A stretch of 64,000 nt of DNA, taken from Chitinophaga pinensis DSM 2588. GTDB taxonomy: Bacteria > Bacteroidota > Bacteroidia > Chitinophagales > Chitinophagaceae. The DNA lies in NCBI RefSeq assembly GCF_000024005.1, contig NC_013132.1, positions 6,814,001 to 6,878,000 of the forward strand. The letters run 5' to 3'. The notes below the pieces were generated by a model. It did no database searches. It saw only the letters and a list, made by a program, of their open reading frames with translations, and had not been told where the DNA came from. The translations under genes and the position numbers were made by a program. This document shows, in pieces, positions 36,794 to 44,794 of this stretch (the stretch's first letter is position 1; each line of letters opens with the position of its first letter).

Positions 36794-36815
36794 GATATGG
36801 ATTTTTGATACCATG

Positions 36816-36823
36816 CAAACGTA
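36816..36823 (-). promoter_or_regulatory. Bacteroidota -7 element that decides a start codon
   Basis: TACGTTTG on the minus strand matches TAnnTTTG exactly, followed by C. Transcription would begin close to 36808, so the ATG at 36814 is excluded and the one at 36793 is used. A TTTTC 24 bp upstream is a poor -33. Confidence 0.6.
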
Positions 36824-36989
36824 ACATGTGATCAGCGACTTACCATGAAAACAGTGGCTACAAGTGGACTACGACTACAATTTGCCGCGTCTACAAAGCG
36901 TCTACCAAAAAGACACAATAACATGATTATCAGTGCATTGGTATTCTGAGCCCTTTTCCGGCCAGATTCTTTTTTGTACTTTAGTCCGG

Positions 36990-38813
36990 ATGTTACGAGA
37001 ACTCATAACCATATCGCTACTGCTCATCATTAGCCCCTTTACGTTTGCTCAGCAAGGATATATTGACTCCCTGGAAGCAAAACTCAAGCGGGAAGAACTG
37101 TCTGATTACGAAAAGACCGTTATCCGATGTAAACTGACAAGGGCACTGTTTGAGACAAACCTGGAAAAAGCGATCCAGCTCACAAATAATGCCGCCGATG
37201 CCCCCGGAGCAGACGCAAAAGCATGGCTCTACGCTACCAGGATCCATCTGCTGGTCCAACGAAAGGATAAACCCGGCGCTTACGCAGCAATGGATAGCGC
37301 CATGCGCTATGTAAATACCGCAAAGGATCCTATCGCCAAAGGGATGGTCTGGTTCAGAAGCGGCTGGCTGGATCTGATTGATAATGAAAATGATGAAGCG
37401 GTAACGAAGTTCCTGAAGGCACTGGACTACTTTAAAGGAAAAGACGGGATAGCCTATAGCGCTATCACTTGTCATTACCTGGCCAGTATATACAGCTATG
37501 GTACGGACCCCGCCCGCCAGGGAGAATATGCCCGACGCAGTTATACCCTGGCATTGCAAAACGGCGAAGCGGATGTACTGAATACTGGCTATTATACAAT
37601 AGGACAATACTATTATGATCTATTTAAACTGAATCCCAAACAACAGCCACTACTGGATACTGCTCTGTCTTTTTACAGGCAGGCTATTGACCTGAATAAA
37701 CGGGATCCGGCACATATACTCGTAAAAAGCAACACAGCCGGTATTGCCCTCAATCTGGCAAATATCTACTTCCAGCATTACCCCGTTTCCTACCGGGACA
37801 GCGTATATCATTATCTGGACCTGGCAGAAAATGTTACTTCGGCCAGCGGACTCACCGAAATACTGGTAAACTGTTATGGTATGCGCAGTGAATATGAACT
37901 GCTGAACAACAATCCCGCCGAAGCGGAACTCATTCTGCTGACGGCCCTGGCCCGTACAGAAACTTCACCCATCAAGATGCCTCTTACCCAGTCACGCATT
38001 TACAATGCCCTGGCCAGAGTGGCTGAGAAACAGGGAGATACGAAAAAAGCACTGGGTTACATGAAAAGTTTTGTGGCAGCTAACGAAAAAGCCTTCAACC
38101 AGGAAAAGATTAACAATACCCAACGTATAGAGGCACGTTACCGGGCAGCGCAACAGCAACAAAAAATAGTCCTGCTGGAACAGGAGGCTGCCTTCCGGGG
38201 TAAACGGAACCTGTTATACATCGGATTAGGTATCGCAGGATTCCTCGCCCTTACCTTACTCCTGGTATCCTACAACTACCGTCTGAAAGCATCTATCCGC
38301 AAACAGGCACTGATAGACAAGGAAAAAGAAGAAGTCATTCTGAAGGTAAAACTGAAAGAAGCGGAGGCCAATCAGCTGATCACCGAACAGACCCTCCTGC
38401 GGGAACGACAGGAAAGACTGGAAAAAGAACTGCTGGCCGAACAACTGCAAAAACAGGAGAAAAATCAGCTGATGGAAATGCTGGCCGATAAATCTACCGC
38501 CGGCAACGATCAGATTAAGAAACTACTGAAACGCCAGCAGCAGCTGGACGAAGAATATGAAGGCCATAAAACGGATTTCGTAGAAGTACATGCTGCCTTC
38601 TTTGAACAATTACAGCAACACGCAGGCGATTCCCTGACAAGACTGGACATGAAATACTGTTCCTATATATTGATGGGACTTTCTAATAAAGAGATCTCCA
38701 ATCGCTTAAATATTGAAGCAAAAAGTATTCGTATGGCTCGCTACAGGATCAAACAAAAACTGGGCTTAGGTAAAGACGATAATCTGGACAATTTCATCAG
38801 AACATTGGGATAA
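36990..38813 (+). CDS. TPR-containing membrane regulator with C-terminal LuxR-like HTH
   Basis: A 607-aa protein. Signal peptide (1-21, ending 'FTFAQQ') puts residues 22-400 in the periplasm; this part is a set of TPR-like helices ('GVWFRSGWLDLIDNENDEAVTKFLKALDYF', 'IYNALARVAEKQGDTKKALGYM'). One membrane helix lies near 412-430 ('LLYIGLGIAGFLALTLLLVSY'), then a long charged coiled coil (about 440-540). The last 65 residues ('LTRLDMKYCSYILMGLSNKEISNRLNIEAKSIRMARYRIKQKLGL') form a LuxR/GerE-like DNA-binding helix-turn-helix. This layout is common in Bacteroidota one-component membrane regulators. Targets unknown. Confidence 0.92.
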   Translation: MLRELITISLLLIISPFTFAQQGYIDSLEAKLKREELSDYEKTVIRCKLTRALFETNLEKAIQLTNNAADAPGADAKAWLYATRIHLLVQRKDKPGAYAAMDSAMRYVNTAKDPIAKGMVWFRSGWLDLIDNENDEAVTKFLKALDYFKGKDGIAYSAITCHYLASIYSYGTDPARQGEYARRSYTLALQNGEADVLNTGYYTIGQYYYDLFKLNPKQQPLLDTALSFYRQAIDLNKRDPAHILVKSNTAGIALNLANIYFQHYPVSYRDSVYHYLDLAENVTSASGLTEILVNCYGMRSEYELLNNNPAEAELILLTALARTETSPIKMPLTQSRIYNALARVAEKQGDTKKALGYMKSFVAANEKAFNQEKINNTQRIEARYRAAQQQQKIVLLEQEAAFRGKRNLLYIGLGIAGFLALTLLLVSYNYRLKASIRKQALIDKEKEEVILKVKLKEAEANQLITEQTLLRERQERLEKELLAEQLQKQEKNQLMEMLADKSTAGNDQIKKLLKRQQQLDEEYEGHKTDFVEVHAAFFEQLQQHAGDSLTRLDMKYCSYILMGLSNKEISNRLNIEAKSIRMARYRIKQKLGLGKDDNLDNFIRTLG

Positions 38814-38878
38814 AATTTTTTTTTGGGGTTACCCAACCCTCTGCTTTCATGAAGGGGTATTACTATCAAACAAACTTT

Positions 38879-39328
38879 ATGAAAGCAACAACAATCAAGC
38901 AAACTTTATTCGTACTGTTATCTGTTAGCCTGTTCTTTTCCTGCAAAAAAGACGACAAACCGACCCCTCCAAAAGGCTGTAGCATAGATATGGCAAGCAT
39001 TGCCGGCACTTACAAACTGACGGCGTTAACCTATGCTGCTGCTGGTGACAAAGACCCTGTTGACTACCTTCCGTTCCTGGATGACTGTGACAAAGACAAT
39101 ATCACCATTTTTGGTAAAGATGGTGTCTATGAATACAAAGATCTGGGCGCTGTCTGTGATCCTTCTTCTTCTGAAAAAGGCGTATGGAATTTACAGGATA
39201 AGACAATTGTAATAGATGGCGAAGCAACAGGGGCGATCGAAAGCTTCGACTGTAGTAAACTGGTGTATTCTGCGGGTGGTATCTTATTGCCGGGAGATAA
39301 AATGACAATGACCTATACCAAACAATAA
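38879..39328 (+). CDS. Small lipocalin-like lipoprotein
   Basis: A 149-aa lipoprotein. The ATG at 38879 gives signal plus lipobox 'LFFSCKKDD' (Cys21). The mature part looks like a lipocalin-like beta domain: 'IAGTYKLTALTY', 'DKDNITIFGKDGVYEYKDLG', 'EKGVWNLQDKTIVIDG'. Four cysteines in the mature part could form two disulfides. It lies 65 bp after the TPR/HTH regulator, possibly on the same transcript, and ends before a shared strong terminator. The function is unknown. Confidence 0.85.
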   Translation: MKATTIKQTLFVLLSVSLFFSCKKDDKPTPPKGCSIDMASIAGTYKLTALTYAAAGDKDPVDYLPFLDDCDKDNITIFGKDGVYEYKDLGAVCDPSSSEKGVWNLQDKTIVIDGEATGAIESFDCSKLVYSAGGILLPGDKMTMTYTKQ

Positions 39329-39349
39329 AAGATCTCTATACTGTTGAAT

Positions 39350-39383
39350 GACGTATGCTCCTTATTCAAAAGGAGCATACGTC
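39350..39383. terminator. Shared bidirectional terminator
   Basis: A perfect 14-bp stem (arms 39350-39363 and 39370-39383, core ATGCTCCTT / AAGGAGCAT) with a 6-nt loop lies between two convergent genes, 21 bp and 8 bp from their stops. Confidence 0.85.
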
Positions 39384-39391
39384 GTTTGTGG

Positions 39392-42300
39392 TTACTGTTT
39401 CTTCAACCACTGTTTATACTCTTTGCTATCTTCTATATCTTTCAAATCGGTGTAAGATTTGTTCTCTTCCAACGTTTTCTTCACCAACTGCCAGGCTTCT
39501 TCTTTTCTACCGAGACGTAATAGTATCCTGATCTTCGTATCATAGATAAAGTATTCGCTCTTATCCTGTACCCAGGCAGCTGCCTGATTGATAAGCAGCA
39601 GGGCTTCTTCCATTTTCGCGGCATCCTCATATGTCTCAAGCATGTCCCAGGCTACAGCGTTGCCCATAATACGGATCGCCTCTTTATAAAATTTACCCAT
39701 ACTGGTAGCCGGCAGCATCTCTTTTGGAATCAGGGACAGTCCTTTCAGCCCCGTCTCGATACAAGCCAGTCGCACCTTTTTTTTATCTTCTTCAGACATC
39801 TCGTCATAGTCATCATCACTGGCGATATTGCTATACGCATTCGTTTTCACATAGTGCAGATACAGGAACAGGTACTTGTCTTTCACCTTACCCGTATTAA
39901 AGTATTCCAGGGCCTCGTCGTATTTCTTTATCGCATTCAGTGGCTCTCCTGCATAGTTGAACCACAGTTCATTACCTGCTTCAATAAGATCGGCCACCTC
40001 TTTCCATGATTTAGCTGTTGGCGTATCTATGACTTCATCTGGTACCCAATTCTCCCTTACATCCAGATCAACTTCCGGTAATCTTTCTGCTATCTTCAAC
40101 CGATCGTCAATCGTGAAAGAATTCCCTTTCAGACTCAGCGAACGAAGTTTAGGTAGACCATACAACTCCTCCGGTAATTCGGACAACATGTTGTCACTCA
40201 AATCAAGTATACGCAACTGCTGCAATGCTCCAATTCCTTCCAGGTGTTCAGCTGTCATTGGTTTCCTCAGATGACCGACCATTTTTCCATTACCATAATC
40301 TGCTTTACTAGCCTGCAGGTCCCTTATCTCCTGTAATCTTACCGGATCATGCGCAAGATTTTTTGCGATGCCCTCAAAATCATCCTCGTCGAGATCCTGC
40401 AACCATCTCCGATAAAGATCCAGCCTCAATTCTTCCAGGGAAGTAATCTTAAAGAAACTTTTCAACAGCTCCTGTTTGACCAATGGAGAACTGGCATCAT
40501 TATATATTCCTGAGGCATGTAAGACCCTTAGTTTAGTCAGTCCCGACAGATCCGGGAGTTCACTGATATAAGACAACGCACTGTCCAGGTACAGTTCTTC
40601 CAGCTGTTTCAATGTTGTAAGCGCAGCCGGAATCTGTTTAATTGAATTCTGGTTCATGGACAGGCGTTTCAGACCTGTACATCCCAGAATAGCCGCAGGA
40701 AAATCAACCGGACTAACCTCTGTGCATTTATCACAGCGTAGCTCTTCCAGTGCAGGGATACCGGCTGTTAATCCGAAACCGATACATTTACTTACATCTA
40801 ATACACGCAGTGATTCCGATTGGCTAAAGCCCTCCGGTATCTTCAAGTCCTTATTCTTAGAAACATCCAGTACCCGTAGCTGCTTCAGCTGCGCCAGTTC
40901 CAGGGGCAGTGTTTCCAATGCACATCCTGAAAGATGTAATTCTTCCAGTTGTTCAAGCGCAGCTATCTCCACAGGGATCTCCTTTATACTGTTTCCACTT
41001 AATGTCAGCTTTTTCAGCGCACTGAAACTTGTCAGAATCCTCGGGAACTTACTCAGGGATTTATTACTCAAATCAAGCACCTGAACAGTTTCAGGCTTCG
41101 CCTTTCGCAGCGCCAACTCCTCCATTACAAGCAGCCGGCCGACCTGTATGCCTTTTTTCATCGGAGACTTCTTTGCCTTCAGCATGTCAATAAATGCATG
41201 CCTGTCAAATTCCTTGTTCTTGAAAGTTCCTGCAGCCATTACTTCTTCAAAATCCTTTTCAGTATAGTCATACATGAAGAAGTCATCCGAATCACCGAAG
41301 TAATTGATTAAAACAGCGTCTTTGGGCGTGATATTCGTATCATGGTCTGAATTCAGAACATACGGCACACTGGTAATTCCCTCGATAGTGATAGCACCAT
41401 CATTATAGTTACCGTCTAACGCATACTTGATATCCGCATTACCTGTGATATGAATAAACTCACTGCCACTATAGAGTACGTCACATTTCACATTTCCGCA
41501 TACAAACAAACAAGGGAAACTTTCTTCACCCAGTGAGATATCTCCTTTTACTGTCAGGTTACCATTTACGAATACCAGCAGGTCTGCAATCTCAGCAGGT
41601 TCTTCCTGGTCTTCCAGCATTTTCCTGGCCAGATCTGCATTCAGATCTCCATCTATCGTCAGTCCGTTTTCAAAGTATAATACGAGATTAAAATCAATAA
41701 CGCCGATAGGATCGTAGCTACTGAAATCAAACTTTTCCTTTGCTTCAGCAGCAGTCAGTATCTCCGGCTGAACGGAAGCTACGGCTTCTTTAGGAGAAGC
41801 GCCTGCAGCCGCTTTGAAACCAGGTAAAAACTCATCTCTCAGGATGTGCTGTCCTTTGTTAATGTATTTACCAACCTTATCGCTGTCGGCATATTCCTTC
41901 TCCTTCACCAATTCGGGCCGCAATACAGTGATATCACTATATCCACCGTCTATACCTTCTATTTCATGATCGCCGACAATTGTTCCGGATACGCCACCCT
42001 TGAATGTAAACGAATGATCATCTGCGAAGATGGCTGTTGCCTGCGTACGACCTTCCACCGTCAATTCACCATGGTTATAATAACCATAAATGGTTTGTTC
42101 TGCCAGGAGGTCGCCTTTGACATAAAATTCTCCACCACCTTTGTTGATGCTTTTTACCTGTACATTGCCGGTAACCAGCAGATGTTCACCATTATCAATA
42201 TCCGGCTGGAATAATACACCATTGACGGTAAGATTACCATCCACGATGATACCATATATGTCGTCTTTCGCGGCAATGCAAAATTTATAGGTATCCAACA

Positions 42301-42658
42301 TGCTGTCAAAGGTGACATCGCCGTCGTATACCATATACTTTCCGCCGTCATCATACAGACCGTTAATGTACTGATTAAGCTGAAAGCGTTCTACCGCCTC
42401 CTTTTCGGAAATAATATAAAAATCACCGGGAGTCAGGGCTTTACTGTCTTTTATGATCTCTATGTAGCCTTTTCCGGTCTTCTCTTTGACAAGTTTGTCA
42501 TATTCCTGCCGGGCTTTTGCGGGGTCATCAAAATCTTTTGTTGTGGTCTTTCCATGGGTACCGATCTTACCGTATCGGGTGGCAATGGTGTGGGCAGTTA
42601 ATGAAATTTGCCAGAACTTTGAGGATGTCCCATCCTGTAATTCGAAATACTGGAGCAT
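39392..42658 (-). CDS. Large cytoplasmic protein with WGR, polymer-forming, LRR and TPR regions
   Basis: A 1,088-aa protein with no signal peptide. Residues 1-70 are a WGR-like domain ('TIATRYGKIGTHGKTTTKDF'). Two blocks (about 120-235 and 330-465) have short beta-repeats such as 'IIVDGNLTVNGVLFQPDIDNG', 'LLVTGNVQVKSINKGGGEFYVKGDL' and 'LLVFVNGNLTVKGDISLGEES', which resemble bactofilin-like polymer-forming domains. Residues 525-840 are leucine-rich repeats ('LKKLTLSGNSIKEIPVEIAAL'), and 870-1085 form helical TPR-like repeats ('DEALEYFNTGKVKD'). WGR domains can bind nucleic acids; LRR and TPR bind proteins. The combination suggests a scaffold or recognition protein. No function is claimed. Confidence 0.88.
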   Translation of the reverse strand: MLQYFELQDGTSSKFWQISLTAHTIATRYGKIGTHGKTTTKDFDDPAKARQEYDKLVKEKTGKGYIEIIKDSKALTPGDFYIISEKEAVERFQLNQYINGLYDDGGKYMVYDGDVTFDSMLDTYKFCIAAKDDIYGIIVDGNLTVNGVLFQPDIDNGEHLLVTGNVQVKSINKGGGEFYVKGDLLAEQTIYGYYNHGELTVEGRTQATAIFADDHSFTFKGGVSGTIVGDHEIEGIDGGYSDITVLRPELVKEKEYADSDKVGKYINKGQHILRDEFLPGFKAAAGASPKEAVASVQPEILTAAEAKEKFDFSSYDPIGVIDFNLVLYFENGLTIDGDLNADLARKMLEDQEEPAEIADLLVFVNGNLTVKGDISLGEESFPCLFVCGNVKCDVLYSGSEFIHITGNADIKYALDGNYNDGAITIEGITSVPYVLNSDHDTNITPKDAVLINYFGDSDDFFMYDYTEKDFEEVMAAGTFKNKEFDRHAFIDMLKAKKSPMKKGIQVGRLLVMEELALRKAKPETVQVLDLSNKSLSKFPRILTSFSALKKLTLSGNSIKEIPVEIAALEQLEELHLSGCALETLPLELAQLKQLRVLDVSKNKDLKIPEGFSQSESLRVLDVSKCIGFGLTAGIPALEELRCDKCTEVSPVDFPAAILGCTGLKRLSMNQNSIKQIPAALTTLKQLEELYLDSALSYISELPDLSGLTKLRVLHASGIYNDASSPLVKQELLKSFFKITSLEELRLDLYRRWLQDLDEDDFEGIAKNLAHDPVRLQEIRDLQASKADYGNGKMVGHLRKPMTAEHLEGIGALQQLRILDLSDNMLSELPEELYGLPKLRSLSLKGNSFTIDDRLKIAERLPEVDLDVRENWVPDEVIDTPTAKSWKEVADLIEAGNELWFNYAGEPLNAIKKYDEALEYFNTGKVKDKYLFLYLHYVKTNAYSNIASDDDYDEMSEEDKKKVRLACIETGLKGLSLIPKEMLPATSMGKFYKEAIRIMGNAVAWDMLETYEDAAKMEEALLLINQAAAWVQDKSEYFIYDTKIRILLRLGRKEEAWQLVKKTLEENKSYTDLKDIEDSKEYKQWLKKQ

Positions 42659-42694
42659 TTTTTTGATAGGTTTTACAATAATGATGTTCGCTTA

Positions 42695-43282
42695 CTATGG
42701 CCGTCTTATCCGACCGGCCACATATTTATTTAGTACAGAATCTTTGATATACTGAGTAAAATTTTCAAAAGCCGTATCTCCGAGGTTTCCGCCTGGAAAT
42801 TGGTTTCCCTTATATAATAACAGGTAAGAGGTCCCATCACAGCAGCCACTATTTTTGCCATCTTTTCTGGAATTTGCTGCAGTACGGGAAGCCTGCTCCG
42901 TAAATTTCTCCCAGCCAGCTATATCCATACGAAAACCAAATCCCGAAAAAGGGAGCACATCCTCTGTTTGATCTGCAAATCCGATGATAGCACCTCTATG
43001 CTGTGGCATAGTCTTATAAATAACACCTTGCGCACCATCTCTGCGTTTCCGCAGATGTAGTACATATGCTGTGTCAAAGGAAGGAAGGCAAAAAAAGAAA
43101 ACGCTGTTAGTATCTTGCAGATCTTCATTAAAAGGAATGGAGAAACCCTCAAGCAATGCTGCAGATTCGGATCGCATCAGGGTTGGCATAGAATCCGTCA
43201 CGTTATGCTCCTGATTATTGGAGGTTTGTTGCTGGCATGATAACAAAAACAAAACAATAGTCCCTAAAAAAATGGCTTTCAT
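42695..43282 (-). CDS. Uncharacterised lipoprotein
   Basis: A 195-aa lipoprotein with signal and lipobox 'FLLSCQQQT' (Cys16). The mature part has 'GVIYKTMPQHRGAIIGFADQTEDVLPFSGFGFRMD' and 'NSGCCDGTSYLLLYKG'. The Cys-Cys pair near 148 is notable. No family is recognised. It lies 36 bp upstream of the WGR/LRR gene on the same strand and may be in the same operon. A hairpin of terminator type stands 67 bp upstream of its start. Confidence 0.78.
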   Translation of the reverse strand: MKAIFLGTIVLFLLSCQQQTSNNQEHNVTDSMPTLMRSESAALLEGFSIPFNEDLQDTNSVFFFCLPSFDTAYVLHLRKRRDGAQGVIYKTMPQHRGAIIGFADQTEDVLPFSGFGFRMDIAGWEKFTEQASRTAANSRKDGKNSGCCDGTSYLLLYKGNQFPGGNLGDTAFENFTQYIKDSVLNKYVAGRIRRP

Positions 43283-43526
43283 GAGATATTAGTCCCGGTT
43301 AAGAGAATAAATATAATATAATTATTTTATTACATCCGGGAACTTATAAATAAAGAGGTCCCCTGACACAGAGAACCTCTTTTATTGTACACTGTTCTAG
43401 GGCAGGATAGGTCTGTAGCGCTCCAAAGATTACCTTCCTAGTGAAGTTCCTGATTGGTAATAACAAGGCAAGCATAATCTCTACAGCAGGTAATGAAAAA
43501 AGAAAGAATAAGTAAATGATTTTTGC

Positions 43527-43595
43527 TCAACGCACCGTAAGGAATAGCATGGCGATGAGATAAGCCATCAGTATTTCAATGGATGATCGCTTCAT
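43527..43595 (-). CDS. Possible 22-residue membrane peptide
   Basis: The frame MKRSSIEILMAYLIAMLFLTVR has a basic start and a hydrophobic helix, as expected of a small membrane peptide. Upstream on the same strand is TACCTTTC, one base off the -7 consensus, and downstream is the orphan hairpin at 43349-43385. Chance is a real alternative for a frame this short. Confidence 0.2.
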   Translation of the reverse strand: MKRSSIEILMAYLIAMLFLTVR

Positions 43596-43754
43596 TTCCC
43601 GGATTTAGATATTGGTTGATAATAACGACAGAAAGGTAGGAAGATACTATGCTATATTTTATCAGTCTGCATATTAATTGCGTTTATATCCAGATTAGCT
43701 ATCTGTTTCATTGTTAGAAAAAACCTGAGCCGCTGAAGCAATTTGATCTTAAAC

Positions 43755-43787
43755 GAAAAAAGCCGGTGTAAGTAGCTTACACCGACT
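43755..43787 (-). terminator. Terminator of the giant-adhesin / PorP operon
   Basis: Stem GTCGGTGTAAG / CTTACACCGGC (one wobble), 3-nt loop, followed on the minus strand by TTTTTT. It begins 23 bp after the PorP-like stop. Confidence 0.85.
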
Positions 43788-43809
43788 TTTTTTGAAAAAC
43801 TATATCCTA

Positions 43810-44793
43810 TTAGAAGAATTTTGGACAGTCCACTCTTGCCTTCTTTCTCTCCGGACTAAGCATAGACCCGAAAGTATATCCGATAGACAATTCATGTGTA
43901 CCGTTATTATAACTCTGTAGTGGTCCTGTAGAAAAATCGTAGGCATATCCGATGCGAAGATTTTCCGATGGGAATACCTCTATCGCTGCAATAGCAGAGT
44001 TCCTGGTGGACAGTGCTTTTTGCAGATAGTCCTTACTATAAAGGTCAACACGGGTACGATAACCACCACCGACCCAGAGCATCTGTTTAAACAGTACAAA
44101 GACGTTGAGGTCCATACTGGTTGGTCCTCCCCTGTCATCCTTAATCAGGAAAGACGGTTTCAGTTGTATCTGGTCATTTATCGGCAGCATAAAACCTGCC
44201 GTCAGATAATAGTGCGGTCTTGGTTGCGGTATATATGCGTATTTAGCCTTGTTGACGTGAGGCGATACAAGATTATCAACAGAAAATCCTGCATAGAATG
44301 TCTGATCAGCATAATAGATCCCCGCTCTGGCATCTGGGACCATTGTTTTGATAACGCCAGGCGTAATAGTCGTTTCCGGATCCTGTGTCCAGAGCTGTCG
44401 GCCATCTATACCCAACTGTACCAATCCGGCACTGATACCGAATGAGAGTCTGGCGGTACCATCCTCATTTGTTCTGATACGATAGGCGTAGTTGGCATAC
44501 ACAGATTCAGAAGTCTGGGCGCCTAACCTGTCGCCACCTACCTGTACACCCCATCCTACATTACCTTCAGCAGCGATGTTGTCTACTGCAATAGAGAAAC
44601 TCCGCGGAGCCCCATCAATGCCCGCCCACTGATTACGGTAATAACCGTGTATGTTCAGCACTTCCTTATAACCAGCATATGCAGGGTTAATGTATATACC
44701 ATTGAACATGTACTGGCTGAACTGTGCGTCTTGCTGAGCAAACGCAAGTTTGCCCAGCAACAACGACATCATCAATATTAGACTTCTTTTCAT
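43810..44793 (-). CDS. Type IX secretion system PorP/SprF family outer-membrane protein
   Basis: A 327-aa outer-membrane beta-barrel protein. Signal peptide 1-19, then the family signature 'QQDAQFSQYMFNGIYINPAYAGYKEVLNIHGYYRNQWAGIDGAPRSF'. Length and ending 'SIGYTFG...' are normal. In Flavobacterium johnsoniae SprF is required for secretion of the SprB adhesin, and PorP/SprF-like genes commonly sit beside genes for proteins with the type B sorting domain. Here it follows the giant repeat protein by 1 bp, so it is almost certainly that protein's dedicated partner. Confidence 0.95.
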   Translation of the reverse strand: MKRSLILMMSLLLGKLAFAQQDAQFSQYMFNGIYINPAYAGYKEVLNIHGYYRNQWAGIDGAPRSFSIAVDNIAAEGNVGWGVQVGGDRLGAQTSESVYANYAYRIRTNEDGTARLSFGISAGLVQLGIDGRQLWTQDPETTITPGVIKTMVPDARAGIYYADQTFYAGFSVDNLVSPHVNKAKYAYIPQPRPHYYLTAGFMLPINDQIQLKPSFLIKDDRGGPTSMDLNVFVLFKQMLWVGGGYRTRVDLYSKDYLQKALSTRNSAIAAIEVFPSENLRIGYAYDFSTGPLQSYNNGTHELSIGYTFGSMLSPERKKARVDCPKFF

Positions 44794-44794
44794 G

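Larger units (their letters stand above)
43283..43809. other. Intergenic region with orphan hairpin and small open frame
   Basis: A 527-bp region between the uncharacterised lipoprotein start and the PorP-like gene end. It holds the PorP terminator (43755-43787), a leftward terminator-like hairpin at 43349-43385 (AAAGAGGT / ACCTCTTT, then TTTATTTAT) that ends no visible gene, and a 22-codon open frame at 43527-43595 on the minus strand. The orphan hairpin could close a short transcript from that frame. Confidence 0.5.
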
